A stretch of DNA of 64,000 bases, from NCBI RefSeq assembly GCF_050490315.1, contig NZ_JBNPEO010000003.1, positions 310,001 through 374,000 on the forward strand, read 5' to 3'. The notes below the pieces were generated by a model. It was not told the DNA's origin. It saw nothing but the letters and a program-made list of their open reading frames with translations, and did not search any database. Both the position numbers and the translations under genes were made by a program. The DNA comes from JBNPEO01 sp050490315. Lineage in GTDB: Bacteria > Actinomycetota > Actinomycetes > Actinomycetales > Micrococcaceae. Shown here in pieces: positions 34,958-44,437 of this stretch (positions within the stretch are counted from its first letter, which is position 1; every line of letters starts with the position of its first letter).

Positions 34958-37335
34958 CTTCGGCGCCGCCAGTAACTTCTGGCGGCGTTGACAGGGTGCC
35001 TCAGCACCGCGGCCCAGTGAGCAAAGGTCGACGGCGGTAGCCACTGAGCGCGCCACCTCACTCCCAGCGGCGCATGAGTGAGCAGAGTTTCGCGAACAGT
35101 CTGCGCCCGGTTCGCTTCGGTGTTGCTGGGCCCGTCAGGGCTGCTCACACGGCCGTAAGTGGCGTGTTCAAAGTCTTGGTTGATGGCTTGGACAGCACGG
35201 TGAGCGGGGGCATCAATGTTGGAGTCCACCCCCAATAGTCCCGAGCCGCGCAAGCGCCCAGAATAAACTCGTGGCGTCTCATGAGCAGCACGAGGGATAC
35301 CAAAATCGTGACCCAAATCTTCAAGCTCATGCCAAGCACTAATAGCCAACTCCGCACTCAAAGCAGAGGCGTCGGCCAGTTCGTCGGCAGGCCCCCGGAG
35401 GCGACGCGAACGCCGTCGTTCTCTCACCAGGCGCGGTGTAAGGGCTAGCAAAACGGCCGCCAAAAACACCCCAATAGCGATTAACCACGTGCTTGGATCG
35501 GTTTTTTGGCTGGGGGCTGCTGCCGCCACGGTGGGTGTGGTGCTTGGAACCGGAGTTGCAGCGCTCGCAGTGGTTGTTGGCCGTGGATCATTAATCAAGC
35601 CGTCATTGTTTTCGTCTTGGTTGGTGGAAGCACTAGCTGACGCCCCAACGGTGTAGTCCGGAAGCACCCCGCGCGAAGGGGTCGGCTCAAAGGGAACCCA
35701 ACCAACACCCTCAAAATACAATTCTGGCCATGCGTGAGCATCACGGGCATCTACGGCATATTCGGCAAAGGGATCTTGGCCAGAGAGTGTCACCTTGTTT
35801 CCGGTGAGCCGCCCCGGTGCATAGCCCACTGCAATTCGGCTGGGGATGCCAAGCAGCCTGGCCATCACGGCCATCCCTGAGGAAAAGTGGACACAGTATC
35901 CACTTTTTTTGGTCAAGAACTCACCCAGAACATCCAAGCCCGTGCCGTCATAGCCCCCTTGCACCGGTGCATCGAGGGAGTAACTGAACTCTGGCCCCCG
36001 CAAATAGTTTTGAATGGCAAGGGCTTTCGCGAAGGGTGTGCTGGCCGATCTCCCTAGCGTTTCAGCCGTCTTGGATACAACTGCCGGAATTCCCGAGGGT
36101 AGTTGGGTGAATATCGCTGGAAGCTCGCGGTTGTCAGTGGAAGCGGTGTTCAAATGGGCAGCCGTGATTTTTGGCGCTGTGCTTTCCACGAGGTATCGCT
36201 GATTCTCGGTGTTGGTTCCTTGGCCCTTGGCCGTAAGTGTCTCCGGATCCCACGTCCAATCGCCCCGCAGGCCAATGACTTTTGAGGGTGGGTAGGGTGC
36301 GGGCAGGTATGGGCTGACAAAATTTCCGGTGTTGATGCTTGTGAGAGATTGGGAAATTTCCAGGCCGGTCTGGTAGACGGGTGGGTCGATCGATTCGAGG
36401 CTGGTACGTCGGCTTGAGTTCCGATCATCCGGTCCCCATGTGTCACCGCTAAAGGAATCAATGGTGGTGGAACGCAAATAGAGCGGCGAGGCAGAATCAG
36501 TGGCGTAAGTAATTTGCCCGCCGCCGCTGGGGGATCGCAGCGATGAACCTAAAGAGATCATCGGGTTCAGTCCATTGGGTTTGCCCCACTGTGCCAGGCG
36601 CGAACCTTGAGGGAAGACGCCCTCGGTGAAGCCCGGGATTGCTAAAGGGACGGCAAGAGTCAGGACCAAGGCTGCGGCTGCGGCAACGCTTGCTCGGCCA
36701 AAGTGGCCCGAGGCGCGGGGGCTTTCCGCCTCCATCGCTGCCTTCGGTGCGAACCACTGGCCAACCGCAAGAATCAAAAGGTAACCGCAGCTCCCTGCGA
36801 TAAATCCCAACCAGCCCACACCGAGGGGTTTGAGCATGGCCGGCACCACCAAAATTGCTATCAAAGCTAAGCCGCTGGTGGCTGGCATGGCCAGAGGGAC
36901 GGCCAGAGCGTCCACCAAGATGACCATCAGGCCCAAGACCGTACACGTCACAAGAACTATGCCAGCGTTGGGTACAACCGGTGCATTCTCGTTGACAACC
37001 GTGGACCCGGCCCTGCTGAGTAGCCTACCAACTTCGGTGAAAGTTTCGGCGGTGGGAATCAGCCCCAGAATGCTGTGCTGGCGGAAGAATATGCTTGTTA
37101 GCGTCAAAGCGAGCGCCACAAAAGCGCTCAGGCTCGTGAGCAGCGGCGAAAAGCGCAGGGTTCGGGTGAGAGCTAGCACGCAGCTGAGAATCATTACCAC
37201 TGTTGCTACGGGCATAAACCATGTCCACCCTCGCATGACTCCATTGAGGGAGAGCGAGCAGCCCAAAATAGCCAAAGCTATAGCACCCGCCATGGCCCAT
37301 GGGTAGACGCCGGGTTTGGTGCGGGTCTGGTTCAT
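34951..37335 (-). CDS. TgpA-like transglutaminase-domain membrane protein
   Basis: The protein of 794 residues starts with six or so transmembrane helices (DUF3488-type region, about 1-230). An extracytoplasmic transglutaminase-like domain follows, with catalytic Cys in KKSGYCVHFSSGMAVMARLLG and His in DARDAHAWPELYFEGVGWVPFEPTPSRG. Then come a Ser/Thr/Pro linker, another transmembrane helix near residue 650, and a basic cytoplasmic tail. Such proteins are transpeptidase- or protease-like cysteine enzymes, with unknown substrates in bacteria. ATG 37335 overlaps the DUF58 stop (ATGA). It is third in the MoxR-DUF58-transglutaminase operon. Confidence 0.92.
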   Translation of the reverse strand: MNQTRTKPGVYPWAMAGAIALAILGCSLSLNGVMRGWTWFMPVATVVMILSCVLALTRTLRFSPLLTSLSAFVALALTLTSIFFRQHSILGLIPTAETFTEVGRLLSRAGSTVVNENAPVVPNAGIVLVTCTVLGLMVILVDALAVPLAMPATSGLALIAILVVPAMLKPLGVGWLGFIAGSCGYLLILAVGQWFAPKAAMEAESPRASGHFGRASVAAAAALVLTLAVPLAIPGFTEGVFPQGSRLAQWGKPNGLNPMISLGSSLRSPSGGGQITYATDSASPLYLRSTTIDSFSGDTWGPDDRNSSRRTSLESIDPPVYQTGLEISQSLTSINTGNFVSPYLPAPYPPSKVIGLRGDWTWDPETLTAKGQGTNTENQRYLVESTAPKITAAHLNTASTDNRELPAIFTQLPSGIPAVVSKTAETLGRSASTPFAKALAIQNYLRGPEFSYSLDAPVQGGYDGTGLDVLGEFLTKKSGYCVHFSSGMAVMARLLGIPSRIAVGYAPGRLTGNKVTLSGQDPFAEYAVDARDAHAWPELYFEGVGWVPFEPTPSRGVLPDYTVGASASASTNQDENNDGLINDPRPTTTASAATPVPSTTPTVAAAAPSQKTDPSTWLIAIGVFLAAVLLALTPRLVRERRRSRRLRGPADELADASALSAELAISAWHELEDLGHDFGIPRAAHETPRVYSGRLRGSGLLGVDSNIDAPAHRAVQAINQDFEHATYGRVSSPDGPSNTEANRAQTVRETLLTHAPLGVRWRAQWLPPSTFAHWAAVLRHPVNAARSYWRRRRG

Positions 37336-38708
37336 GCCTGGCCACCGGAGGCAGTGGGGAGCGCGGTTGGCCACTGGTCCACTTCGCTCCATACCGCGGG
37401 CAACAAAGATGCGGGGCTGGCCAAGGCAACACGCCAACCGGCCAGCCGGAGAACCGTCGCCGCCTCGCCGAACTCTTCTGGACGTTCGGCCACAATAATG
37501 GCCGCGGTCAAGGTACTCACACCCGCAAGTTCTGCTAGACGATGGGCTTCCTCCACACCGAGGCGGCCCAACACGGCAACGAGGGGTCCGCGCATCCGGT
37601 GGGCAGCCACCCGATTGTAGAGGTCCTCGCCAAAATCCGGGCTGGTAGTTTGCTGGACTCCGCTGCCATAACCCGCCGGGCCGGATCCCGTTGTGCTGCT
37701 CACGGTGATTGCAGCTAATGACTCGGCAATCGTGGCTAATCCTGCGGCCCCGCTGAATTCTTCAGCGAGCGGATCTGGAGCCGAGGTGGAGGTTTTGAAC
37801 CCGGCGGCGCCGTTAGGGGTGAGAACACGAAGAGCGTATTGGCGGGCTATCAGGTGAGCACTTAGTGACATCATCGCCACAACCGCCCATTCAAAGGTTT
37901 CGAGTCGCGCCAAGGTGGCGTCGTCGTTCTTGCTGGTGGCAAAGGCACTGTGGCGCTGGTCAAAAATCAGTGTGGCTTCAGCGGCCGTCACCGATTCCTC
38001 TTGCCGGACCATCAACTTACCGTGGCGGGCGGTGGCGGCCCAGTGGACGCGTCGCATCGGGTCCCCGTGCCGGTATTCGCGCGTCATTACGTCGTCGTCG
38101 CTGGGATTCGCACGGGCCTGAGTTGGTGCGAGCCCTTCGTTGCCACGTGCGCCGTTAAGGTTCAGGGATGGAAGTTCGACGGCGGCCGGGGTCACAGTGA
38201 GCAACTCACCGGCGTCCAAGTCGAGTCGATGCATGGACAAACCAAAGGGGTCCGCGAATTCAGCGCTCACTGGGCCAATCAAGAACTGTCCCCGCTGTGC
38301 GGAACGCAGCCGGTATTCGTAGCGGCTGGTGCGCGCTCCACGAGCCGAATGAGAAGGGTAAGAAAAGCTCGGCGACTGACCAAAATTTCTTGGCAGCTGC
38401 TCTTTCATCACCACCCGTGCACCGCCCGGAACCAACCGGGATACAGACAAGGTGATGGTGGCAGTGGTGTTGGTGTCTGCCATGCCGGGGCGGAAGTCGC
38501 GCTGGATGGCGAAATTGGGTTTCCCCCAACGCACACTAGCCAAGGAGATTAACGGCAAAACCAGCAAAAGCACCGCCACATAAAGCAGGTCACGGCGGCC
38601 CATCACCCCGGCGGCAAGCAAAGCTACACCGCCAGCGGCGAGTAGCCCCCAGCCCCTTGACGTGAACAGTCCTCTGATTGGCCTAGCCATGTGGAGCGCC
38701 GGGATCAC
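37332..38708 (-). CDS. DUF58 domain protein
   Basis: Two N-terminal transmembrane helices (GLLAAGGVALLAAGVMGRR and LYVAVLLLVLPLISLASV) are followed by a soluble region with the DUF58 hallmark REYRHGDPMRRVHWAATARHGKLMVRQ (about residues 210-235) and a von Willebrand A-like fold beyond it. DUF58 proteins pair with MoxR ATPases and may act in complex assembly or metal insertion. GTG 38708 overlaps the moxR stop (GTGA) and is preferred; ATG 38690 is possible. The C-terminus overlaps the transglutaminase start. Confidence 0.9.
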   Translation of the reverse strand: MIPALHMARPIRGLFTSRGWGLLAAGGVALLAAGVMGRRDLLYVAVLLLVLPLISLASVRWGKPNFAIQRDFRPGMADTNTTATITLSVSRLVPGGARVVMKEQLPRNFGQSPSFSYPSHSARGARTSRYEYRLRSAQRGQFLIGPVSAEFADPFGLSMHRLDLDAGELLTVTPAAVELPSLNLNGARGNEGLAPTQARANPSDDDVMTREYRHGDPMRRVHWAATARHGKLMVRQEESVTAAEATLIFDQRHSAFATSKNDDATLARLETFEWAVVAMMSLSAHLIARQYALRVLTPNGAAGFKTSTSAPDPLAEEFSGAAGLATIAESLAAITVSSTTGSGPAGYGSGVQQTTSPDFGEDLYNRVAAHRMRGPLVAVLGRLGVEEAHRLAELAGVSTLTAAIIVAERPEEFGEAATVLRLAGWRVALASPASLLPAVWSEVDQWPTALPTASGGQA

Positions 38709-39757
38709 TTACTTCGATCATCATCTACCTCGATTACAGGCAAGTGGTTCAGGATGGATCGAAGAATCGTGACAGCGCTCTCGCCAGCACTGGTAGCCTT
38801 TCGCTCCAGGATCAAACGGTGCGCTAATACGGATTCGGCGACTTTGACGACGTCGTCCGGAAGCACAAAGTCCCGTCCTTCAAGGGCAGCAGTTGCCTTG
38901 GCAGCGCGCAGAACATGCAGCATGGCGCGTGGGCTTGCACCCAAGCGCAACTGTGGACTCTCACGTGTGGCACGGGCCAACTCCACGATGTAATCCTTGA
39001 CGGTGGCCGAAGCATAAACGTTTTGTACGGTGGCGATCATTCGGGCGATGTCACCGCTATGGACCACCGGGGAGATGCGCTCCAGAGGTGAGGAAGACTG
39101 GTGGGTTTCCAACATCTGCAACTCCGCGGCCTTGTCTGGATAGCCCATGGAGATACGTGCCATAAACCGATCCCGTTGTGCCTCTGGAAGGGGATAGGTT
39201 CCTTCCATTTCGATGGGGTTCTGCGTAGCCACCACCATAAAAGGCTCACCCAGGGTGTAGGAATGTCCGTCAACGGTGACTTGATGTTCCTCCATACACT
39301 CCAGAAGTGCGGATTGAGTTTTCGCTGATGCGCGATTGATCTCGTCCCCAATCACGATGTTGGCAAAAACGGCGCCTGGCCGGAACTCGAATTCATTCGA
39401 AGCCTGGTTATAAATCGAGACTCCGGTGACGTCAGAAGGGAGTAAGTCTGGGGTGAACTGGATGCGGTTGACCGAGCAATCGATGCTGCGAGCTAGAGAT
39501 TTAGCGAGCATTGTTTTGCCCACACCAGGGACGTCTTGCAAGAGGAGATGCCCCTGCGCCAAAAGAACGGTGAGGGCCAGCCTTGCGGCTTCGGGCTTGC
39601 CGTCAATCACCGAGTTGATGGCAGCCAAGATCCGTAAAGCGGAGTCGTGAAAGTGGTTCCCAGCGGCTTCGGTAGCTTCGCTGATGTCTGGGCGGTCCAC
39701 ATTTGCCCCATGTGCAGGCAAAGGGGATGGGGCCATGGCACGCGAGGGGGTTTCCAT
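38705..39757 (-). CDS. MoxR-family AAA+ ATPase
   Basis: MoxR ATPases are chaperone-like AAA+ proteins thought to activate partner proteins carrying von Willebrand A domains. Walker A is in LLQDVPGVGKTMLAKSLA (about residues 72-90), Walker B in ANIVIGDEINRASAKTQSALLECM, sensor 1 in MVVATQNPIEMEGTYPLPEAQRDRF, and an arginine-rich lid follows. Length is 350 residues. ATG 39757 follows AAAGGAC. It heads the operon with DUF58 and transglutaminase genes and is divergent from tatD. A GTGA-N6-TCAC inverted repeat lies just upstream of its ribosome binding site. Confidence 0.95.
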   Translation of the reverse strand: METPSRAMAPSPLPAHGANVDRPDISEATEAAGNHFHDSALRILAAINSVIDGKPEAARLALTVLLAQGHLLLQDVPGVGKTMLAKSLARSIDCSVNRIQFTPDLLPSDVTGVSIYNQASNEFEFRPGAVFANIVIGDEINRASAKTQSALLECMEEHQVTVDGHSYTLGEPFMVVATQNPIEMEGTYPLPEAQRDRFMARISMGYPDKAAELQMLETHQSSSPLERISPVVHSGDIARMIATVQNVYASATVKDYIVELARATRESPQLRLGASPRAMLHVLRAAKATAALEGRDFVLPDDVVKVAESVLAHRLILERKATSAGESAVTILRSILNHLPVIEVDDDRSK

Positions 39758-39859
39758 CGGTGTCCTTTCGAGTGATGTAACTCACGGGTTAGACATTTCC
39801 CTTCAGACTACTGACTTAGTGGCTGTGGCCATAGCCATTCGTGGCCCTAGGGTTAAGGC

Positions 39860-40819
39860 ATGTGCAATTCTTCAACGCCGAGCCCGTACCAATTGCCTGC
39901 TGACGCGCAGACTGCCCCCGTTGGTGATCAGGACCCCGACGTTTCCGGTGTGCGCCCCAAGCAAAGTTCCTCTGGCTCAAAACGCAAGCTTGAATATCCG
40001 CCGGCGCCGGCGCCTTTGCCGGTTGCCGTCATTGACAACCACACCCACTTCAACTTCCGTGATGGCTTGGTTGAGGTCAGCGCACGCGAGGCGATGGACG
40101 TTGCCGAATCCGTGGGCGTTAAAGCTGTGGTTCAGGTGGGTTGTGACCTTGAATCGTCCCGGTTCACGGTAGAAGCGGTAAACGCCGACGCGCGGCTTCT
40201 GGGCGCCGTGGCGATTCACCCTAACGATGCGCCACAGTATGCGGCACGCGGCGAACTGGAAAGTGCGCTCGCCGAGATTGAAGAAATGGCCCAACACCCC
40301 AGGATTAGGGCCATAGGAGAAACCGGGCTGGACTTTTTCCGTACCGATGGAGACGAGGACTTGGCTCAGCAGAGGTACTCATTCCGGCGGCACATTGACA
40401 TTGCAAAGCGTCTTGGCTTGGCACTCCAAATCCATGATCGCGATGCCCACAGTGAAGTAGTCAAAGTTCTCAAAGAAGAAGGGGCGCCGGAGAAGGTCAT
40501 TTTCCACTGCTTCTCTGCCGACGCTGAGCTGGCCAAGATTTGTAATGAGAACGGCTGGTTTATGTCCTTCGCCGGCACTGTGACCTTCAAAAACGCCGCT
40601 GGTATTCGCGAAGGATTGGCGGTGGCTGAGCGCGAATTGATTATGGTGGAAACCGACTCGCCATTTTTGACGCCGCACCCGTATCGGGGTCAGCCCAACG
40701 CGAGCTACATGATTCCCTACACGGTTCGCGGCATGGCGGAATTGACAGGAATTGAGCTTTCCGAGCTGGGGCAGTTGCTCTGTGATAACACCGAAAAAGC
40801 TTACGGAAGCTGGGAGTAA
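39860..40819 (+). CDS. TatD-family metal-dependent hydrolase
   Basis: TatD proteins are TIM-barrel amidohydrolase-like nucleases with 3'-5' DNase activity, involved in DNA or RNA repair. Metal-binding motifs appear in order: IDNHTHFNF, GAVAIHPNDAP, IRAIGETGLDFFR, LALQIHDRDAH, IFHCFSADAEL and ETDSPFLTPHPYRG. A loose N-terminal extension of about 55 residues precedes the barrel. Length is 319 residues. It occupies the usual place upstream of rpf, rsmA and ispE in actinomycetes. Confidence 0.94.
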   Translation: MCNSSTPSPYQLPADAQTAPVGDQDPDVSGVRPKQSSSGSKRKLEYPPAPAPLPVAVIDNHTHFNFRDGLVEVSAREAMDVAESVGVKAVVQVGCDLESSRFTVEAVNADARLLGAVAIHPNDAPQYAARGELESALAEIEEMAQHPRIRAIGETGLDFFRTDGDEDLAQQRYSFRRHIDIAKRLGLALQIHDRDAHSEVVKVLKEEGAPEKVIFHCFSADAELAKICNENGWFMSFAGTVTFKNAAGIREGLAVAERELIMVETDSPFLTPHPYRGQPNASYMIPYTVRGMAELTGIELSELGQLLCDNTEKAYGSWE

Positions 40820-41182
40820 CGCCATCTGAAGAAGTCTGGGAGAGGGGACACGATCCTCCACCAATGCATACTTAGTATGGTGTTTTCTTGGCCGCTTTAT
40901 AACGCTTCGGTTACAGTGGATAACAAATAGCCGGGGTCGGGGAAGGCCTTCGGATTATTTACTCCTGCTTGAACTGCCCCGCGCGCCCGCCAGATGCTGA
41001 CTAGATTCATCTAGAAATTCGTCCAAAAGTGCCTGCCACGGGTGGGCCCAAGTTGTGGAGTAAGGCAGCACATCTTTCGAGACGGCGCGCCAGGAAAGCC
41101 CTTGCGGTAGATCCTGAACGTGCCGCAGCGATACCACTGTGCTTATCCCCGTGCCCGGACGCTTTCAGAGTTATGGGCAATC
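40820..41182. other. Intergenic region between tatD and rpf
   Basis: The 363-base gap holds the rpf promoter and leader. I see no match to the c-di-AMP (ydaO) riboswitch that precedes some actinobacterial rpf genes. The stretch at 40900-40930 is AT-rich (TTTATAACG and GGATAACAAAT) and could contain a promoter. A possible small minus-strand frame is listed separately. Confidence 0.5.
40955..41137 (-). CDS. Possible small protein of unknown function
   Basis: A 60-codon frame starts with GTG and carries a Trp-containing segment (STTWAHPWQALLDEFLDES) that reads more like real protein than random frame. No convincing ribosome binding site precedes it, and no family is recognised. It lies in the leader of rpf on the opposite strand. 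It may be a genuine small gene, the remnant of one, or chance. Confidence 0.25.
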   Translation of the reverse strand: MVSLRHVQDLPQGLSWRAVSKDVLPYSTTWAHPWQALLDEFLDESSQHLAGARGSSSRSK

Positions 41183-42352
41183 ATGGTTAAGTTCTTTGCA
41201 ACGAACGGAAAATTCAGTTTCCTCAAGGTAGGAACCCAAGTAGTAGTGCTTTGCGCACTCGTTTTGGGCATCGTGGCGTTTGTTGGTAACAACAAAACCG
41301 TCACCATCAGCGTTGATGGAAAAGTCAGTTCTGTTCAAACGTTCGGCGGCACCGTTGAACAAGTTGTAAAGAACGCAAAAGTTGAGCTGAAAGCCGCCGA
41401 CCGCGTGAGCCCTGCATTGGACTCCACCGTCAGTAACGGCACAGTCATCAACGTGAACCTCGCCAAACAGGTCAAAGTCAGCTTGGATGGTACGTCCCGG
41501 AACGTGCAGACCACTTCACGCAATGTTGAAGGTCTAGTGACCGAGCTCGGTGTATCAACTGCCTCGGCCATCTCGGTTCCCAAGGACATGGAGCTCGCCG
41601 TTAGCGGCACCGTAGTCACCATTTCGACGCCGAAGAACGTCGCCATTGTGGCGGATGGCAAAACCACCAAGCGCGTCACCACCGCCACGCTAGTTAGCAA
41701 AGTTCTCTCAGACGCCGGAGTAAAACTCGACTCCGATGACACCAGCTCCCAACCGATGCGTGCCGCAGTGGTGAACAATATGGTGATCAAGGTTGCCCGT
41801 GTTGACACCACCAAGCGTGCCAACGTGGATGAGGCTGTGGACTTCCAGACTGTCAAGAGCTACAGCAGTGAGTTGTACAAGGGCGAGGAAGAAGTCACCG
41901 TTGAAGGTGTCCCCGGAAAACTCACCAAGGTCTACAAGCTTGTTCTGGTTGATGGTAAAGAAGTCAGCCGCACACTCTTGACGCAGAAAATGATCACCAA
42001 GCCGGTTGCCGAGCAGGTCACGGTTGGCACCAAGTCCAAGCCCAAGCCTCAGGTTGCGGCAGCAGTTGCAGCCAGCAGCAACAGTGGTGCTGCTGCTCCG
42101 GCCATGATGAATGAGGCCATGTGGGACCGGATTGCGCAGTGTGAATCCACTGGTAACTGGTCCATCAACACCGGCAACGGCTACTACGGTGGCCTGCAGT
42201 TCGACATCGGTACGTGGCTTGGTGCCGGCGGCGGCGCTTACGCCCCAAACGCAGCTATGGCCACCAAGGCGCAGCAGATCGACATTGCTAACCGCGTTTA
42301 CGCTCAGCGTGGTCTGTCCCCGTGGGGCTGTGGTTGGGCTGCTGGAGCCTAA
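41183..42352 (+). CDS. rpf: Resuscitation-promoting factor, RpfB-like
   Basis: This secreted or wall-associated muralytic enzyme promotes regrowth of dormant cells. An N-terminal membrane anchor (VGTQVVVLCALVLGIVAFVG) is followed by three DUF348-type repeats (for example VQTFGGTVEQVVKNAKVELKAADRVSP), a G5 domain (KLTKVYKLVLVDGKEVSRTLLTQKMITKPVAEQV), an Ala/Ser linker, and a C-terminal Rpf domain. That domain begins MWDRIAQCESTGNWSINTGNGYYGGLQF with catalytic Glu in CESTGNW, and ends in a paired cysteine (WGCGW). ATG 41183 is preferred over the frame beginning 21 codons upstream. Confidence 0.95.
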   Translation: MVKFFATNGKFSFLKVGTQVVVLCALVLGIVAFVGNNKTVTISVDGKVSSVQTFGGTVEQVVKNAKVELKAADRVSPALDSTVSNGTVINVNLAKQVKVSLDGTSRNVQTTSRNVEGLVTELGVSTASAISVPKDMELAVSGTVVTISTPKNVAIVADGKTTKRVTTATLVSKVLSDAGVKLDSDDTSSQPMRAAVVNNMVIKVARVDTTKRANVDEAVDFQTVKSYSSELYKGEEEVTVEGVPGKLTKVYKLVLVDGKEVSRTLLTQKMITKPVAEQVTVGTKSKPKPQVAAAVAASSNSGAAAPAMMNEAMWDRIAQCESTGNWSINTGNGYYGGLQFDIGTWLGAGGGAYAPNAAMATKAQQIDIANRVYAQRGLSPWGCGWAAGA

Positions 42353-42366
42353 ATAGCTCCTCATAG

Positions 42367-42438
42367 TTCGGTGCAAACCGAACATTGAATAGCGATGAGA
42401 GAAGTGGGCCGGGCCGGTTGGTCCGGCCCAGTTCTGTT
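42367..42438 (+). terminator. Two hairpins after rpf
   Basis: A perfect small hairpin TTCGGT-GCAA-ACCGAA (42367-42382) is followed by TGGGCCGG (42405-42412) pairing with CCGGCCCA (42423-42430) and then GTTCTGTTT. The second is a probable intrinsic terminator of rpf. Confidence 0.7.
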
Positions 42439-42486
42439 TAGTCACCGCTGACGGCCCATTTTGTGGGGAGACGATACGATACCTAG

Positions 42487-43392
42487 GTGACTGAAGCCAT
42501 CCCGGATCCCGCTACGAACTCCGTCCCGAAGACTGTTGCGCCGGCTCCGCTGTTCGGAGCTGCGGATATTCGTCGTCTTGCCGAAGAGCTAGGTGTCCGG
42601 CCCACAAAGACATTGGGTCAAAACTTTGTGATTGATGGGAACACCATTCGTCGAATTGTGGCTGCCGCCAAGATAGATCCAGCGGAGACGGTCCTTGAAG
42701 TTGGTCCGGGCTTGGGCTCACTCACCCTGGGCTTGTTGGACGCAGCCGCAGCGGTGGTAGCCGTTGAGATTGACCCAGTTCTGGCCAATAAACTCCCCGA
42801 GACGGTAGCTAAGTGGCGTCCCGAAGCAGCCAAGAATTTTGAACTTATTCTCTCCGACGCTATGAAGGTCACAGAGCTTCCGGGGCCACCAACAGCAGTA
42901 GTCGCGAACCTCCCTTACAACGTTGCGGTGCCAGTGGTGCTCCACTTGCTGGAGCACTTCCCTTCCATTCAGCATGGCTTGGTGATGGTCCAGGACGAGG
43001 TAGCAGACAGGCTTGCCGCCGGCCCGGGCTCAAAGATTTACGGAGTCCCTTCGGTCAAAGCTGCGTGGTACGGGAACATGCGCAAAGCCGGAGTGATTGG
43101 GATGAACGTTTTCTGGCCAGCCCCCAAAATCCACTCTGGCCTGGTTGAATTCGTCCGCGGAACTCCACCAGAGACCCGTGCAACCCGCAAGGAAGTTTTT
43201 GCCGTGATTGATGCGGCCTTTGCCCAGCGCCGCAAAACCTTACGCGCTGCGCTCTCCGGTTGGGCCGGCGGCGGAGCAGAAGCCGAACGGTATTTAGTAG
43301 CTGCCGGGGTAGATCCGAGTGCTCGTGGCGAAGTCATTGACATCAACGCTTTTGCCCGGATCGCTGAAGCCAAATTGCCGCTTGAAGCATAA
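42487..43392 (+). CDS. rsmA: 16S rRNA dimethyladenosine transferase
   Basis: RsmA (KsgA) dimethylates A1518 and A1519 of 16S rRNA late in small-subunit assembly. Motifs: LGQNFVIDGNTIRRIVAAA, the SAM-binding VLEVGPGLGSLTLGLL, the catalytic NLPYNVAVPVVLHLL, and MVQDEVADRLAAGPGSKIYG. GTG 42487 begins the gene. It is followed after 9 bases by ispE. The rpf-rsmA-ispE order is standard in actinomycetes. Confidence 0.97.
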   Translation: MTEAIPDPATNSVPKTVAPAPLFGAADIRRLAEELGVRPTKTLGQNFVIDGNTIRRIVAAAKIDPAETVLEVGPGLGSLTLGLLDAAAAVVAVEIDPVLANKLPETVAKWRPEAAKNFELILSDAMKVTELPGPPTAVVANLPYNVAVPVVLHLLEHFPSIQHGLVMVQDEVADRLAAGPGSKIYGVPSVKAAWYGNMRKAGVIGMNVFWPAPKIHSGLVEFVRGTPPETRATRKEVFAVIDAAFAQRRKTLRAALSGWAGGGAEAERYLVAAGVDPSARGEVIDINAFARIAEAKLPLEA

Positions 43393-43401
43393 CCTCAAAG
43401 C

Positions 43402-44364
43402 ATGAACAAAAACCTGAGCGTCGTGGGACGAAGCGTTAGCGTGCGAGCTCCTGGGAAAGTAAACGTCTCGCTCAAAGTTGGTCCGCTTCGTGACGATGGC
43501 TACCACTCGGTGGCAAGCGTTTACTTGGCTGTTTCCCTGTATGAGGAAGTGACAGCGACTGCTACGGCCTCGGATCAGATTACGGTCTCGATCAATCCGG
43601 CTAGCACCCTGGACTTGGATGGTGTGGACATTCCACTCGACGAGCGGAACCTTGCCTACCGTGCTGCTGCACTGATGGCGGAGGTATCAACGGAATCCAC
43701 TGGGGTTCACCTGGATATCCTCAAACGAGTCCCGGTTGCAGGAGGTATGGGTGGCGGCTCAGCGGATGCGGCAGCTGCGCTCTTGGCGTGCAACACACTC
43801 TGGAACGCGGGTCTCTCACGGGAAGAGCTCGCTGAGCTGGCTGCAGAACTGGGCGCAGATGTTCCCTTTGCGCTTTTGGGTGGGGCTGCAGTTGGGCTGG
43901 GCGTCGGCGATAAACTCACGCCCGCTCTAGCTAAGGAACCGCTGGAATGGGTGCTGGTGGGTGCAGGTTTTGGTTTGTCCACCCCCGCTGTGTTTGCCGA
44001 GCTGGACAGGCTGCGGGCGAGCGAAGGACGGGACGTAGAACCGCCACATGAAGTTGATGCGGCAATAGTCCAAGCCGTGCGGGCCGCAGATCCTCAAGCG
44101 CTGAGTCAAGTGTTAGTAAATGACATGCAACGGGCAGCGATTTCTTTGGCCCCGCAGCTCAAAGAGACCATCGGTTTGGGGGAGTCATGGGGCGCATTGG
44201 CTGGGATTGTCTCAGGTTCTGGCCCCACTGTTGCACTCTTGATGCCGGGCCGCGGGGATGCTTTGGAAATGGCAGAACGCTTGCGTCATGCCGGCATGGA
44301 CGCCCAAGCCGTACACGGCCCAGTTCATGGCGCGCGAATTCTCAGCGACACCCAGCGCGGCTGA
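43402..44364 (+). CDS. ispE: 4-diphosphocytidyl-2-C-methyl-D-erythritol kinase
   Basis: IspE is a GHMP-family kinase phosphorylating CDP-methylerythritol in the MEP isoprenoid pathway, which provides undecaprenyl and menaquinone precursors. The substrate end has APGKVNVSLKVGPLRDDGYHSV. The GHMP ATP loop is KRVPVAGGMGGGSADAAAALLA (about residues 111-132) and a C-terminal VSGSGPTVALL is present. Length 320 residues is normal. ATG 43402 lies 9 bases after rsmA. Confidence 0.97.
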   Translation: MNKNLSVVGRSVSVRAPGKVNVSLKVGPLRDDGYHSVASVYLAVSLYEEVTATATASDQITVSINPASTLDLDGVDIPLDERNLAYRAAALMAEVSTESTGVHLDILKRVPVAGGMGGGSADAAAALLACNTLWNAGLSREELAELAAELGADVPFALLGGAAVGLGVGDKLTPALAKEPLEWVLVGAGFGLSTPAVFAELDRLRASEGRDVEPPHEVDAAIVQAVRAADPQALSQVLVNDMQRAAISLAPQLKETIGLGESWGALAGIVSGSGPTVALLMPGRGDALEMAERLRHAGMDAQAVHGPVHGARILSDTQRG

Positions 44365-44437
44365 GGCGATTGCTCCGGTACCGTAGAGGGGGCCCGGAAT
44401 CTGATCCGTCGCCCAGCGATTGTGGAAAGTGGTAGTT

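Noticed and set aside
40820..41182. Possible c-di-AMP (ydaO) riboswitch before rpf
   Set aside because: Such riboswitches precede rpf genes in some actinomycetes, but the conserved GGGGAA-type and CCGAAUCCGU-type strings are absent here.
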